The notes under the pieces are model-generated. The model did no database searches and was not told the origin of the DNA. It saw only the letters and a program-made list of their open reading frames with translations. 48,180 nt of DNA from Porticoccaceae bacterium (GTDB lineage: Bacteria > Pseudomonadota > Gammaproteobacteria > Pseudomonadales > Porticoccaceae): positions 1 to 48,180 of the forward strand of contig JAQXEN010000075.1 of NCBI GenBank assembly GCA_029250825.1. Direction: 5' to 3'. The translations under genes and the position numbers were made by a program. This document shows, piece by piece, positions 16,522 through 24,803 of this stretch. Every line of letters starts with the position of its first letter. The first letter of the stretch is position 1.

Positions 16522-17244
16522 ATGTCTGATGCCAGAGTCTATGAAGAAATTCAAAATGCCGGACAGCCGAGTGCATCCCTGGTTGACTATCTAGGCCTGG
16601 TAAAACGTGTTGCTCTCCATTTGAAGGGGCGACTGCCGGCCTTTATGGAGCTCGATGAGCTTATTCAGGTGGGAATGATCGGGCTGATTGAGGCGGATAA
16701 ATCCTTCGATGCCAGTAAAGGGGTAGATTTCGAAATATTTGCCAAGAACCGTATTCGCGGCGCAATTTTAGATCAGGTGCGCAAGATGTCATATCTGCCG
16801 CGCTCAGCGATTGTCAGTATTCGCGATCACAACGAGGCTACCTCGGCATTGACCGGTGAACTAGGGCGCGCTCCCAGTCAGGGTGAACTGGCCGATTTTA
16901 TGGGCAAGGATGCAGAAACTTTCCAAAAAGAGCGCACTCATGCCCACCGTTTTCAGACTGTATCACTAGAGGCACAGCTTCCCGATTCGGTGGATCTGCC
17001 CATAGCCCAGGGCAATGGCCCTGAAGAGGAGTTTGTCGAAGAACAGTTTATGGGTGCGCTTGCCGCATCCATCGGCAAACTGCCCGAGCGCGATCGAACT
17101 GTGGTCTCGCTATATTATGTGGAAGAGATGAATTTAAAAGAAATCGGTTCGGTATTGGACATTAGCGAATCCAGAGTGAGCCAAATTCTCTCTGCGTGCG
17201 TTAATAAGCTGCGCGTGCAAATGCACGATCATGTTGGCGATTAA
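16522..17244 (+). CDS. fliA: Flagellar sigma factor FliA (sigma-28)
   Basis: FliA (240 aa) directs late flagellar transcription and is held by FlgM until hook completion. Region 2 is clear (LDELIQVGMIGLIEADKSF and EIFAKNRIRGAILDQVRKMS, about residues 46-90). Region 3 follows, then region 4 with LPERDRTVVSLYYVEEMNLK and the helix-turn-helix ISESRVSQILSACVNKLR near the C-terminus. The length is typical. It is the fourth gene of the flhA operon. Genes downstream are not the usual cheY/cheZ. Confidence 0.97.
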   Translation: MSDARVYEEIQNAGQPSASLVDYLGLVKRVALHLKGRLPAFMELDELIQVGMIGLIEADKSFDASKGVDFEIFAKNRIRGAILDQVRKMSYLPRSAIVSIRDHNEATSALTGELGRAPSQGELADFMGKDAETFQKERTHAHRFQTVSLEAQLPDSVDLPIAQGNGPEEEFVEEQFMGALAASIGKLPERDRTVVSLYYVEEMNLKEIGSVLDISESRVSQILSACVNKLRVQMHDHVGD

Positions 17245-17261
17245 GCATTTAGGACTTAGAA

Positions 17262-17804
17262 ATGGTACTACCAATATTTAAAAATCGTGCGGCTAAAAAA
17301 GCCATGGAAAGCGCCAAAGCGTCTTATGTTAAGGCGACAACCTTAACCGCTATGTCCCGGGAATCGCGAATTTTCAAATCGCGGATTGCCGGTCGCGCCA
17401 GAGCACACTTAGACAAAGTCTTTATTCAGGGCGCAGAGCAGTCGGAAGCCTATCAAGAGTCCTGCTTGGCCGCTCTTTCAGAGGGCCGTGAACGCCCAGA
17501 AATGCCTGAGCCGCAACCTTTTCAAACGGTTAAGACCAAGTCTGAAACGGTCTACACCTATGTGCCATCAGAGTTTGCCAAAGAGATGTATGCTCTGGGT
17601 AGCCTCTATCAATCCGCCTCAATTGGGCCCAGTGAAACATTAAATATGGCCGCTGAAATAGCGGCGAAAGTGTCACTGGATATTGGTCTTGAGGAAGCCT
17701 TTATCGCTCTACAGTTCCTCCGTGATGAGCTCGAAGAAGATCTCCCTGAAGATGCTGATAGCGATGCAGAAAGCCCTGACAGTGAAGATGGCGCCGACAC
17801 CTAG
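17262..17804 (+). CDS. Uncharacterised soluble protein after fliA
   Basis: I do not recognise this 180-aa protein. It has no signal peptide or membrane segment. The first 60 residues are basic (FKNRAAKKAMESAKASYVKA; RIFKSRIAGRARAHLDKVF), the middle has a TVYTYVPSEFAKEMYALGSL segment followed by predicted helices, and the last 35 residues are strongly acidic (DELEEDLPEDADSDAE...), so the protein is dipolar. The ATG follows AGGA. It lies 17 bases after fliA and 35 before the next unknown gene, so it belongs to the flhA-fliA operon and takes the place of cheY. Function unknown; a pole-related or motor-related cytosolic role is only inferred from context. Confidence 0.8.
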   Translation: MVLPIFKNRAAKKAMESAKASYVKATTLTAMSRESRIFKSRIAGRARAHLDKVFIQGAEQSEAYQESCLAALSEGRERPEMPEPQPFQTVKTKSETVYTYVPSEFAKEMYALGSLYQSASIGPSETLNMAAEIAAKVSLDIGLEEAFIALQFLRDELEEDLPEDADSDAESPDSEDGADT

Positions 17805-17839
17805 TTAGAACCCCAATTGGCCACAGGCAGGTAGCATTT

Positions 17840-18469
17840 ATGACAACTATTCTCCTCTTAGCAGTTCTATTTGGCAGCGTCGTGGCAATCATTTTGATGG
17901 TATACCTGATCGATCGTGTTAAGCGTCTCGAGTCACTGTCTATTCAAGCGAACAACGCCTCCGCCGATGTCCAGGCTGCACCAAACGATAATGGTTTTCT
18001 CGGGCTATCGGGAAAGGTGCTCTGGGATGCCATGTCCGGTCAGCTTCCCGAAGGCTTTCAGGAGGGTGATCTATTAGCGCTCAAAAGCCGTTTCGAATTT
18101 GTTTTGCAAAATCATATTGAAACGCTTTTTAAGCTAGGCAAAAAAGATGGTACAGCTGGTAAGAGCCCGGAGACCCCTAGCAATCCGATCGAGATTTCGA
18201 CTCTGCGCGGTTCGATCGAATCTTGGATTCCAGCACAGCATGTCTCGGTTCTGTACCGTGCCGGCCACGAATCTGTCGCCGCTGACAGCATTGCGATCAA
18301 TCGCTTAAAAGCTGATATAGACGAGACGGCGCAAGTGCTTTTTTCCCGCACCGGCCTGACTATCAAACAAGCGTTCTCGGAAAAACTCTTGGGCAACGCA
18401 GTACCAGCGGCGCTGCCTAATTCAGAGACGATGACAGATCTCGATGAAGATCTCTCTGAAGCGCTTTAA
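17840..18469 (+). CDS. Uncharacterised membrane-anchored protein, positional analogue of FipA
   Basis: A 209-aa protein with one N-terminal membrane helix (about residues 4-24: ILLLAVLFGSVVAIILMVYL), then a short basic stretch (DRVKRLESL) which predicts a cytoplasmic body. The body has a segment VLWDAMSGQLPEGFQEGDLL and a helical C-terminal half. The final residues are acidic. Its place, two genes after fliA, and its topology resemble FipA, a DUF2802 polar flagellum protein encoded next to flhF-flhG-fliA in Vibrio, Shewanella and Pseudomonas; but I see no convincing DUF2802 sequence match. Last gene of the operon; followed by a 13-bp repeat array and convergent genes. Confidence 0.8.
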   Translation: MTTILLLAVLFGSVVAIILMVYLIDRVKRLESLSIQANNASADVQAAPNDNGFLGLSGKVLWDAMSGQLPEGFQEGDLLALKSRFEFVLQNHIETLFKLGKKDGTAGKSPETPSNPIEISTLRGSIESWIPAQHVSVLYRAGHESVAADSIAINRLKADIDETAQVLFSRTGLTIKQAFSEKLLGNAVPAALPNSETMTDLDEDLSEAL

Positions 18470-18487
18470 ACAACCCCCTGTTGACAC

Positions 18488-18552
18488 TTGCTCTGCTAAG
18501 CTGCTCTGTAAAGCAGCTCTGTAAAGCCGCCCTACAAAGCCGCTCTAAAGAG
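18488..18552. repeat. Five imperfect 13-bp tandem repeats
   Basis: Five adjacent 13-base units (18488, 18501, 18514, 18527, 18540) share the pattern CTGCTCTGTAAAG; units two and three differ at two positions, the outer ones at more. They fill the spacer between two convergent operons. No clean hairpin with a T-run was seen, so they are not an ordinary terminator. Function unknown. Confidence 0.75.
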
Positions 18553-18583
18553 TAACTTTGATCGGCAGACCTGGAACACAGCT

Positions 18584-19525
18584 CTACTTGCTAATTGAAA
18601 TATAGGGATAGACAACCACTGAAGGTGCGGGCTCGGGCTCCACTGGTTTGCCCTCCGCCTGACGCGCCTCTTCCACTGCAACCTGTCGCTGCAGCACATC
18701 CAAATAATTTTCTCGCTCTAGAGCGATCAGCGCTTCAACGTCGGCATTGAGTTTCTTGACATTGCTGACCTGCGCTTCGAGAGACTTCATTTGCTGCCCC
18801 AGGGCGCCGACAGATTTTGACAGCGTCGAAACTATAGTGCTCTGGCCCGCCAAATCATCACTCAAACTACTCACTTGGGTAGCTATCTGATCCGTTTTTA
18901 AGCCCACTTGCTGTGCGGCTAAATCGGGCACTTCTTTGGCCAGAGAACGAGTCGATACCTCTGAACGAGACACCGCCTCAATCAACAGCATCTGGCGATC
19001 GCTAAACTGGGCCTGAGTAACGGCTAACTGGCCAATTGAAGAACGCAGCTGTTCAAAGGTATTGAGAGCACTGTTCATCTGCACAATGCGCTTGCTTACC
19101 GCGACCAGCATGGAGTCGACCTGAGTGACACGAGAGGCTAATTGAAATGCAATAAAACCGTAGAGAAAGACTGAAATCACTAGCGCCGAGACGGCGCCGA
19201 TCATAACGCGACTAGCCAGCACGGCACTCTTTTCACTGGCGTCATTCAAAGCCTCCGCTTGGACCTTAACCTGGTCGAGTCCCTTTTTTAATGCCGCCGC
19301 AGATTTGCGATTGACGTCTGCGGCACTGTTTGTCGCTTCGGCAATTTCAAGCACTCCGGGCAGTAACTGCTCGAGGGTTTCAGTGATCTTCTCGGCAGTG
19401 GCATCGCTGCTCTCCACATTAGCATCAGAGACTATATCCTCAGCGCCTAACTCTTCTGTGGGGGTAGTCGGCAGCACATTTTCTGGTGCATCGCCGGCTG
19501 CATCTTTAGATTTTTTGTCACTCAT
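18584..19525 (-). CDS. Uncharacterised single-pass coiled-coil protein, third gene after flhB
   Basis: I do not recognise this 313-aa protein. The first 100 residues are acidic and hydrophilic (probably cytoplasmic), one membrane helix spans about residues 107-130 (MIGAVSALVISVFLYGFIAF), and a long region from about 135 to 285 has the heptad pattern of a coiled coil (e.g. SDDLAGQSTIVSTLSKSVGA). The C-terminal tail is proline-rich and ends VYPYISISK. It resembles in outline methyl-accepting or motor-associated scaffolds but no signalling domain was seen. It is separated by 17 bases from the small gene before it and is the end of the fliK-flhB operon; convergent with the fliA operon. Confidence 0.8.
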   Translation of the reverse strand: MSDKKSKDAAGDAPENVLPTTPTEELGAEDIVSDANVESSDATAEKITETLEQLLPGVLEIAEATNSAADVNRKSAAALKKGLDQVKVQAEALNDASEKSAVLASRVMIGAVSALVISVFLYGFIAFQLASRVTQVDSMLVAVSKRIVQMNSALNTFEQLRSSIGQLAVTQAQFSDRQMLLIEAVSRSEVSTRSLAKEVPDLAAQQVGLKTDQIATQVSSLSDDLAGQSTIVSTLSKSVGALGQQMKSLEAQVSNVKKLNADVEALIALERENYLDVLQRQVAVEEARQAEGKPVEPEPAPSVVVYPYISISK

Positions 19526-19542
19526 AACGGATCCGATAACAT

Positions 19543-19827
19543 TTATTGATCAGCAAAATGTAAATTCTTTAACTGCTTAAAAATATCGGCAGTTTTGCGT
19601 TTTACTTTAGCGATACGCGCGCTAAAGATACCCTCATAGGAAAGGCGAATTGATTCTGGAGCGGTTACAGATGAATTAGCTGTGTCACTGTTAACAATGC
19701 TGTAGCGAACCCTCATTTCTGGTTCTGCAACGGGCACAAAAACAATCGCATCAGGGACTGCAACAACTTCGACTGCTCCAGACGGACCGGAAGCGGTGAA
19801 TAATTCACCGGTGGCAATTTCTGTCAT
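19543..19827 (-). CDS. Uncharacterised small protein, second gene after flhB
   Basis: A 94-aa protein without signal peptide or membrane segment. The first half is beta-like and valine-rich (VEVVAVPDAIVFVPVAEPEM), the second half contains IRLSYEGIFSARIAKVKRKT and a basic helix. It lies two bases after the stop of the SPOR-domain gene and 17 before the coiled-coil gene, so tight coupling supports it as real. No family recognised. Confidence 0.72.
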   Translation of the reverse strand: MTEIATGELFTASGPSGAVEVVAVPDAIVFVPVAEPEMRVRYSIVNSDTANSSVTAPESIRLSYEGIFSARIAKVKRKTADIFKQLKNLHFADQ

Positions 19828-19829
19828 AT

Positions 19830-21380
19830 TTAACGCCTCAAAATGGCCTGCAACTGAGCGGCGCTACGAATCCAATAATCATCGGGCACGGCGCTATCTT
19901 GGGTGAAAAGCGCTGCGGCTGCGCGCGTGGTAAACGGTCCTGAGACAACCCCATAGGCATTTTTTTGGCTCAAGCGCAGGGGCACTACTGCTGCGTCACC
20001 CAATATCGGGTAACGACTGACATAGGCCTTGGCGGCAAGCTCGCTGCTCAGCACAATATGTTGCACGAAATAGGCATTCGGGGGAGCTGAAGACAGAACT
20101 TGAGCAGCGCGCATAAGATCAGTGACTGCGACGTCGGTAATGGCTGCTTCTGCGCTGAGCTCTTCTGCTGCAGGCTTCTCTAGGACAGCTTCTTCCGTTA
20201 AAGACTCTTCTGCTACAGGCTCATCTACTACAAGCTCTTCTACTACAGGCTCGTCTGTCACAGCTAGGTCTGCGGATGGCGGTTCGCTAGCTGAAGAGTT
20301 ATCTAGGGATTCTATTTGAAGGGTAGATTCAGCGTCCTTTTGCTCTGCTGCGGCTTTTTCTTGAGTAACTTTCTCTTGATCAAGTTGCTTTGCCTCAAGT
20401 TGCTCTTCTGTAGGCACTGGGATTGACTCTATTCTGTACTTCGGCAGAGTCAGTGTTTCACTACTGCCCCCTTCGATATCAGCGTTTTGGCTAGTAGAGT
20501 CAGTAGCGCTGAGGGAATTAGGATAGAGCCACGAGATAACCAGTAATGACAGTGCCAGACTCAGCGTGATTAACATTATGACGAGCCAGGTTCGGCGACC
20601 CTTTGGGCTCTCTTCACTACCATGAGCATAATCCGCGGCAGGACTTTCTTCGTCCTCTGCGGTCACCCCCAGCAGCACATCAACATTCAATTCTGGCAAG
20701 TCTGGCAGGTCGGGATCTAGGGGTTCGTTGTTATCATCGTTGTGGCGACTGCCGACCAGAGTTCCCATACCCGCATCCACCAACAGGGCTTCGACCTCTA
20801 TTTGATAACCGCTTTCTTCCGCGGCAATCAGTAGTTGTCGCGCTTCTTCGATGGCTGGCGCCTGGGTTGGCCAACGATGCATGCGCTTGCCGAGGCTCTG
20901 GAGCAATTTCTCATGCCCCGGCCAGCCCGATTTGTTGATCACCAATATTAGGCGTGCATTAACGCCGGGAAAATCCCCCAGCAAGCGGACCAACAGAGCC
21001 CACTGATCATCATTGATAACCCGCGCGTCATTGATCACTAGACATCTCACCGGCTGTTCCGCAGAGGGCGGCGCAGCGGCTTGTTCCAAGCTCATTTCAG
21101 AGAGCATGTCATTAAAACGAATTAAAAGGCTGTCAGTGGTGACCGGTAAAAAAACATCGACGCTGAATCGCTCAAGCTTGCGTAAACGGGAAATCAACAT
21201 GCGGCTGTAGTGGTCGATCACCGTTTCATTGGACCCAATAATGGCAACCCCAAGATCATCTTCCACCACCGCATCTAAGGCGTCAGCGAAGCGCTTTTTA
21301 TCCTTGGGTCGAAAGAAAATATCGCCGCCGTCAAACCAACTGTGCAGCTCAAATGTAGGTTCTTGTTTGTTATCTACCAT
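19830..21380 (-). CDS. DamX/ExeA-like membrane protein with degenerate AAA and SPOR domains
   Basis: A 516-aa protein with three parts. Residues 1-200 resemble the AAA domain of the ExeA/MshM/DamX group: a strand-loop GVAIIGSNETVIDHYSRML where a P-loop should be, but with no GKT/GKS, and RCLVINDARVINDDQW in place of Walker B. It is therefore probably a non-hydrolysing pseudo-ATPase. A membrane helix lies at about 264-287, followed by a Glu/Pro-rich linker (residues about 300-420). The last 80 residues look like a SPOR domain (YFVQHIVLSSELAAKAYVSR; AYGVVSGPFTTRAAAALF), a fold that binds denuded peptidoglycan at division sites. It lies 58 bases after flhB in the same direction. DamX itself is a cell-division protein, so a link between flagellum and septum/new pole is inferred. 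Confidence 0.78.
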   Translation of the reverse strand: MVDNKQEPTFELHSWFDGGDIFFRPKDKKRFADALDAVVEDDLGVAIIGSNETVIDHYSRMLISRLRKLERFSVDVFLPVTTDSLLIRFNDMLSEMSLEQAAAPPSAEQPVRCLVINDARVINDDQWALLVRLLGDFPGVNARLILVINKSGWPGHEKLLQSLGKRMHRWPTQAPAIEEARQLLIAAEESGYQIEVEALLVDAGMGTLVGSRHNDDNNEPLDPDLPDLPELNVDVLLGVTAEDEESPAADYAHGSEESPKGRRTWLVIMLITLSLALSLLVISWLYPNSLSATDSTSQNADIEGGSSETLTLPKYRIESIPVPTEEQLEAKQLDQEKVTQEKAAAEQKDAESTLQIESLDNSSASEPPSADLAVTDEPVVEELVVDEPVAEESLTEEAVLEKPAAEELSAEAAITDVAVTDLMRAAQVLSSAPPNAYFVQHIVLSSELAAKAYVSRYPILGDAAVVPLRLSQKNAYGVVSGPFTTRAAAALFTQDSAVPDDYWIRSAAQLQAILRR

Positions 21381-21438
21381 AAATTTTTCTGCTTAAAATT
21401 ATTTTTCTTAAAAACATTTTAGGACGTTCTAGAACGCT

Positions 21439-22596
21439 CTATAAGCTTTCTGTGGCAAGTGTGCCATCACTGTTGTATCGCATTTCTTCCGGGACTTTGG
21501 GATTAGGTTTTTTCGACGTTTTCGCGCCCTGCTCGAAGCTGTTTAAGTTAAATATGTAGGCTATCACCTGCGCTACCGCGTAGTACAGTGATTCTGGTAC
21601 GGTCTGATTAATCTCGGTGGTAAAGAAAATAGAGCGGGCCAAAACAGGCGACGAAAACAGTGGCACACCCTCTTCTTTTGCCCGCTCACGAATCGCCTGA
21701 GCGAGTAAATCTGCGCCCTTGGCGACCATAATCGGCGCGCCATCTTTTGACGGATCATAACTCAACGCCACGGCAAAATGCTCCGGGTTAACGATGATCA
21801 CATCGGCATCGGCAATCGCTGACATCATCATGCCACTGGCTATCTCACGCTGCTTACGACGAATTTGTGCTTTGACCTCGGGACGTCCCTCGGTATCTTT
21901 CATCTCGTCCTTGATTTCCTGCTTGGACATTTTCATCTGTTTGTTAAAGGTGTACAGCTGATAGGGAATATCAATTCCCGCGGCGACAATTAGGCACAGG
22001 GTAACCAGCACTGTACCAAAGGCAATTATGCGCCCAGCCTCTTGCATAGCAGGCTGCAAATCCATAAATCCAAGCTTGATTAGAGTTGGGAAATTTTCAC
22101 TCACCACTAAATATAGTACGAAGGCGATTAAGACAAATTTGCTCAGAGCCTTACTCAGATCCACCACCGCTTTGGTACCAAACATGCGTTTTAAACCCGA
22201 CAGAGGGTTGAGTTTGCTAGCCTTCGGGGCAATCGATTTAAGCGAAAAGATATAACCGCCCATGGCCCCTGCTGCGGCAAATGCGATCAGCACTGCGAGG
22301 ACAAAAATCGGCACTACTACAAGTAAACTGTCGAAGGCTTGATTGCCAAACGCCGAGGCCAGCAGAGATGGGTCGTAAACTGCCTTGCGATCAAAGGTAA
22401 AACCCGCGGCAAACACAGCGGTCAAACCGGCGATAAAATAGCCGCCAAAAAGATATAAAAAGAATGCCACGCCGATCATCATGGCGGCCACTGAAAGCTC
22501 CTGAGAGCGGGCTACCTGACCGTCGTCTCGCGCCTTTTGCAGGCGCTTGGCGGTGGGGTCCTGATCTTTTTCTGCACCGGAGTCTTTATCTGACAT
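21439..22596 (-). CDS. flhB: Flagellar export gate protein FlhB
   Basis: FlhB (385 aa) works in the export gate and, after self-cleavage, switches specificity from rod/hook to filament substrates under FliK control. The N-terminus has the family sequence AEKDQDPTAKRLQKARDDGQ, four membrane segments follow, then the linker with MSKQEIKDEMKDTEGRPEVK. The cleavage motif is NPEH (about residues 268-271) rather than the commoner NPTH; the reactive Asn-Pro is preserved. The C-terminal domain includes GAPIMVAKGADLLAQAIRE. The ATG overlaps the fliR stop by one base. Three unnamed genes follow in the same direction. Confidence 0.96.
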   Translation of the reverse strand: MSDKDSGAEKDQDPTAKRLQKARDDGQVARSQELSVAAMMIGVAFFLYLFGGYFIAGLTAVFAAGFTFDRKAVYDPSLLASAFGNQAFDSLLVVVPIFVLAVLIAFAAAGAMGGYIFSLKSIAPKASKLNPLSGLKRMFGTKAVVDLSKALSKFVLIAFVLYLVVSENFPTLIKLGFMDLQPAMQEAGRIIAFGTVLVTLCLIVAAGIDIPYQLYTFNKQMKMSKQEIKDEMKDTEGRPEVKAQIRRKQREIASGMMMSAIADADVIIVNPEHFAVALSYDPSKDGAPIMVAKGADLLAQAIRERAKEEGVPLFSSPVLARSIFFTTEINQTVPESLYYAVAQVIAYIFNLNSFEQGAKTSKKPNPKVPEEMRYNSDGTLATESL

Positions 22597-23366
22597 CAGG
22601 TGACTCCCAGGGCTTGTCCAACAACCTCAAAGGACTCGCGCCACAACCACTGTATGCGGTAACCAATACTGCTCATGGATAGGGACAGCAATAACATGCC
22701 GGCCAGTATCATCGCTGGAAAACCCACGGCAAAAATATTCAGTGCCGGTGCGGCACGAGTAATAACACCCACGCCTATATTGACAAATAGCAGGCAGACC
22801 ATAATTGGCAGCGCCAATAACAGGGCGCCGAGAAAGATCATCGAGCTCCACTGGAGCAGCACGGCCATGAGCATATCTGCGGCCAGCATCTGACCAATGG
22901 GCAGTGATCGAAAACTCTCCAGAATCAGGCTGATCACCAGTACGTGGCCGCCGATCCCCATAAAAATCAGCGTTGAACAGATAATAAAAAACTGTGAAAT
23001 AACCGGCACATTACCCATATTTGGGTCGACCATATTGGCCATGCCCAGGCCCATGGAACCGGACACCGCTTGACCTCCAACCACTAGTGCAGCATTGACG
23101 ATCTGCAACAGCATGCCCATCACTGTGCCGATCAAGATCTGATTAAATATCTCGCGCAAGCCCGCAGCCGAATAGGGGTCAATGATTGGCCAGTCAACTA
23201 ATGGATAGATCATCAGGGTGAGTAGTGCGGCGAGTAATACACGAATACGTACGGTGACAGAACGCAGGGAAAAGAACGGCGCAGCGAGCAGAAAAGCGGA
23301 GACTCTTATCATCGGCCAGAGCAGCACATAAAAACGCTCAACTACTTCGGAGACGAGGAGATCCAT
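22596..23366 (-). CDS. fliR: Flagellar export gate protein FliR
   Basis: FliR (256 aa) is an inner membrane subunit of the FliPQR export channel. About six hydrophobic segments are visible. The family feature PALNIFAVGFPAMILAGMLL lies at about residues 205-224 and an RVSAFLLAAPFFSLRSVTVR segment near the N-terminus. Both its start and stop overlap neighbours (fliQ and flhB) by one base, showing translational coupling. Normal size. Confidence 0.95.
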   Translation of the reverse strand: MDLLVSEVVERFYVLLWPMIRVSAFLLAAPFFSLRSVTVRIRVLLAALLTLMIYPLVDWPIIDPYSAAGLREIFNQILIGTVMGMLLQIVNAALVVGGQAVSGSMGLGMANMVDPNMGNVPVISQFFIICSTLIFMGIGGHVLVISLILESFRSLPIGQMLAADMLMAVLLQWSSMIFLGALLLALPIMVCLLFVNIGVGVITRAAPALNIFAVGFPAMILAGMLLLSLSMSSIGYRIQWLWRESFEVVGQALGVT

Positions 23367-23635
23367 CAGACAAACAGCGCGGGAATACGCTCATAGATAC
23401 GTTGGAAAAAATCGACCATCACGCCGATTTGCCAGCTGCCAAAAATCAACAGCGCAACCACCATTATTCCAAGCTTGGGAATAAAGCTCAGAGTCATTTC
23501 CTGGATCGAAGTAGCAGCCTGAAAAATACCCACTACAAGACCTACGGCCAGGGCAACACCAAGCAGTGGCGAGGCAACCATCACCGCAACCCAAAGTGCT
23601 TCACGACCTAAATCAATAACCTGTGCAGCATCCAT
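23366..23635 (-). CDS. fliQ: Flagellar export gate protein FliQ
   Basis: FliQ (89 aa) is a two-helix membrane protein of the FliPQR channel. The typical sequence is present: REALWVAVMVASPLLGVAL, GLVVGIFQAATSIQEMTLSF (the conserved turn) and PKLGIMVVALLIFGSWQ. The stop overlaps the fliR start by one base. Gap to fliP is nine bases. Confidence 0.96.
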   Translation of the reverse strand: MDAAQVIDLGREALWVAVMVASPLLGVALAVGLVVGIFQAATSIQEMTLSFIPKLGIMVVALLIFGSWQIGVMVDFFQRIYERIPALFV

Positions 23636-23644
23636 CGGATTCTC

Positions 23645-24415
23645 CTAGCTGATTGCAAAACTGGCGGTCAGGGATCCCATAATTAGAGTCCAACCGTCGA
23701 CTAAGACAAACAGCATTAGCTTAAACGGCATTGAGATCATCATTGGTGAGAGCATCATCATACCCATAGACATCAGCACACTGGCGACTACTAGGTCGAT
23801 AACCACAAAAGGAATATAGATAAGAAAACCGATGGAAAATGCGCTTTTTAATTCCGATGTAATAAAGGCTGGCACTAATGTTAAAAAGGGCACATCCGCA
23901 GGCTCAGTGACTTCAGTGTTGCCGGCGATTTCCAGGAACATGCCAATGTCCGACTCGCGGGTTTGGTTGAGCATAAAGGTTCTGATTGGCGCTTCAGCGG
24001 CGTCTAGGGCAGTTTCAAAACTGATCTGCTCTTCAAAATAGGGGGTAATGGCGTCGTCGTAAACAGAGGTCAATACTGGCGCCATAATAAATAGCGTGAG
24101 AAACAGAGCGAGGCCAACCAACACCTGATTGGGTGGTGTCTGAGCTGTACCCAGAGCCTGACGCAACAGCGAAAAAACAATAATAATCCGCACAAAGGAG
24201 GTCATCATTAGCAGCAGCGATGGCAGTAACGTGAGTACTGACATCAGTGCAAGTAGCTGCAATGTCAAACTGTACTTTGTGCCGCCAGTGCCATCGTCCA
24301 CCATATTGACCACCGGCAGACCCACTTGGGCAGCGGCGGGCAATGCAATGGATAGTCCGATCAGGGCCAACCCAGCAAGCAGAAATTTTGTGAAAATAGT
24401 TTTTTTCGACAACAT
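23645..24415 (-). CDS. fliP: Flagellar export gate protein FliP
   Basis: FliP (256 aa) is the core of the export channel and is made with a cleavable signal peptide (MLSKKTIFTKFLLAGLALIG..., cut near PAAA). The family signatures are present: FVRIIIVFSLLRQALGTAQT with PPNQVLVGLALFLT (about residues 70-105) and VVIDLVVASVLMSMGMMMLS (about residues 205-224). Length is standard. Begins one base after the fliO stop codon. Confidence 0.96.
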   Translation of the reverse strand: MLSKKTIFTKFLLAGLALIGLSIALPAAAQVGLPVVNMVDDGTGGTKYSLTLQLLALMSVLTLLPSLLLMMTSFVRIIIVFSLLRQALGTAQTPPNQVLVGLALFLTLFIMAPVLTSVYDDAITPYFEEQISFETALDAAEAPIRTFMLNQTRESDIGMFLEIAGNTEVTEPADVPFLTLVPAFITSELKSAFSIGFLIYIPFVVIDLVVASVLMSMGMMMLSPMMISMPFKLMLFVLVDGWTLIMGSLTASFAIS

Positions 24416-24416
24416 A

Positions 24417-24791
24417 TTATTTTTCTTTAGAGTCGGTCATTTGCTTGATGAGCTTTTGAAAAACACTCGGATTATCACTCTCGGACTCTGCGTCTACCAT
24501 CACTGCAGATTCTGCGTCACTGGCGGATTGTTGGTCGGGCCAATTGCCCAATCGGTTTATCGCCTGAGGTGTAACGCCGAGCAGAACTTCTTCGTTGTTG
24601 ATTTTGACAATGATTAATTTTTGTCGCGGACCCAGGTTGTGAACTTCGCGGACCTGCAATTTCTTGCTTCCATCAGCAGCGTTTGTCATACCCATTTTTT
24701 TCAGGCCAAACAGGGTCGCGGCTAGCAGGACTAACACCACCGCTAGAGATGCCATCATCGACAACCATTCATTCCAACCAACGTCAGCCAT
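24417..24791 (-). CDS. fliO: Flagellar export assembly protein FliO
   Basis: FliO (124 aa) is a small membrane protein that helps assemble the FliP ring. It has one membrane helix near the N-terminus (MMASLAVVLVLLAATLFGL), then the FliO domain with a basic stretch and REVHNLGPRQKLIIVKINNE, EVLLGVTPQAINRL. The tail is acidic. It sits between fliN and fliP with short gaps. FliO is poorly conserved, so position matters, but the REV...LGPRQKL motif is clear. Confidence 0.92.
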   Translation of the reverse strand: MADVGWNEWLSMMASLAVVLVLLAATLFGLKKMGMTNAADGSKKLQVREVHNLGPRQKLIIVKINNEEVLLGVTPQAINRLGNWPDQQSASDAESAVMVDAESESDNPSVFQKLIKQMTDSKEK

Positions 24792-24803
24792 GGGATTGCT
24801 ACT

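Noticed and set aside
21425-21436. Palindrome CGTTCTAGAACG after flhB as a terminator
   Set aside because: Only a four-base stem is possible once a loop is allowed, and the T-rich stretch is not adjacent; it is too weak to separate the three genes behind flhB from the operon.
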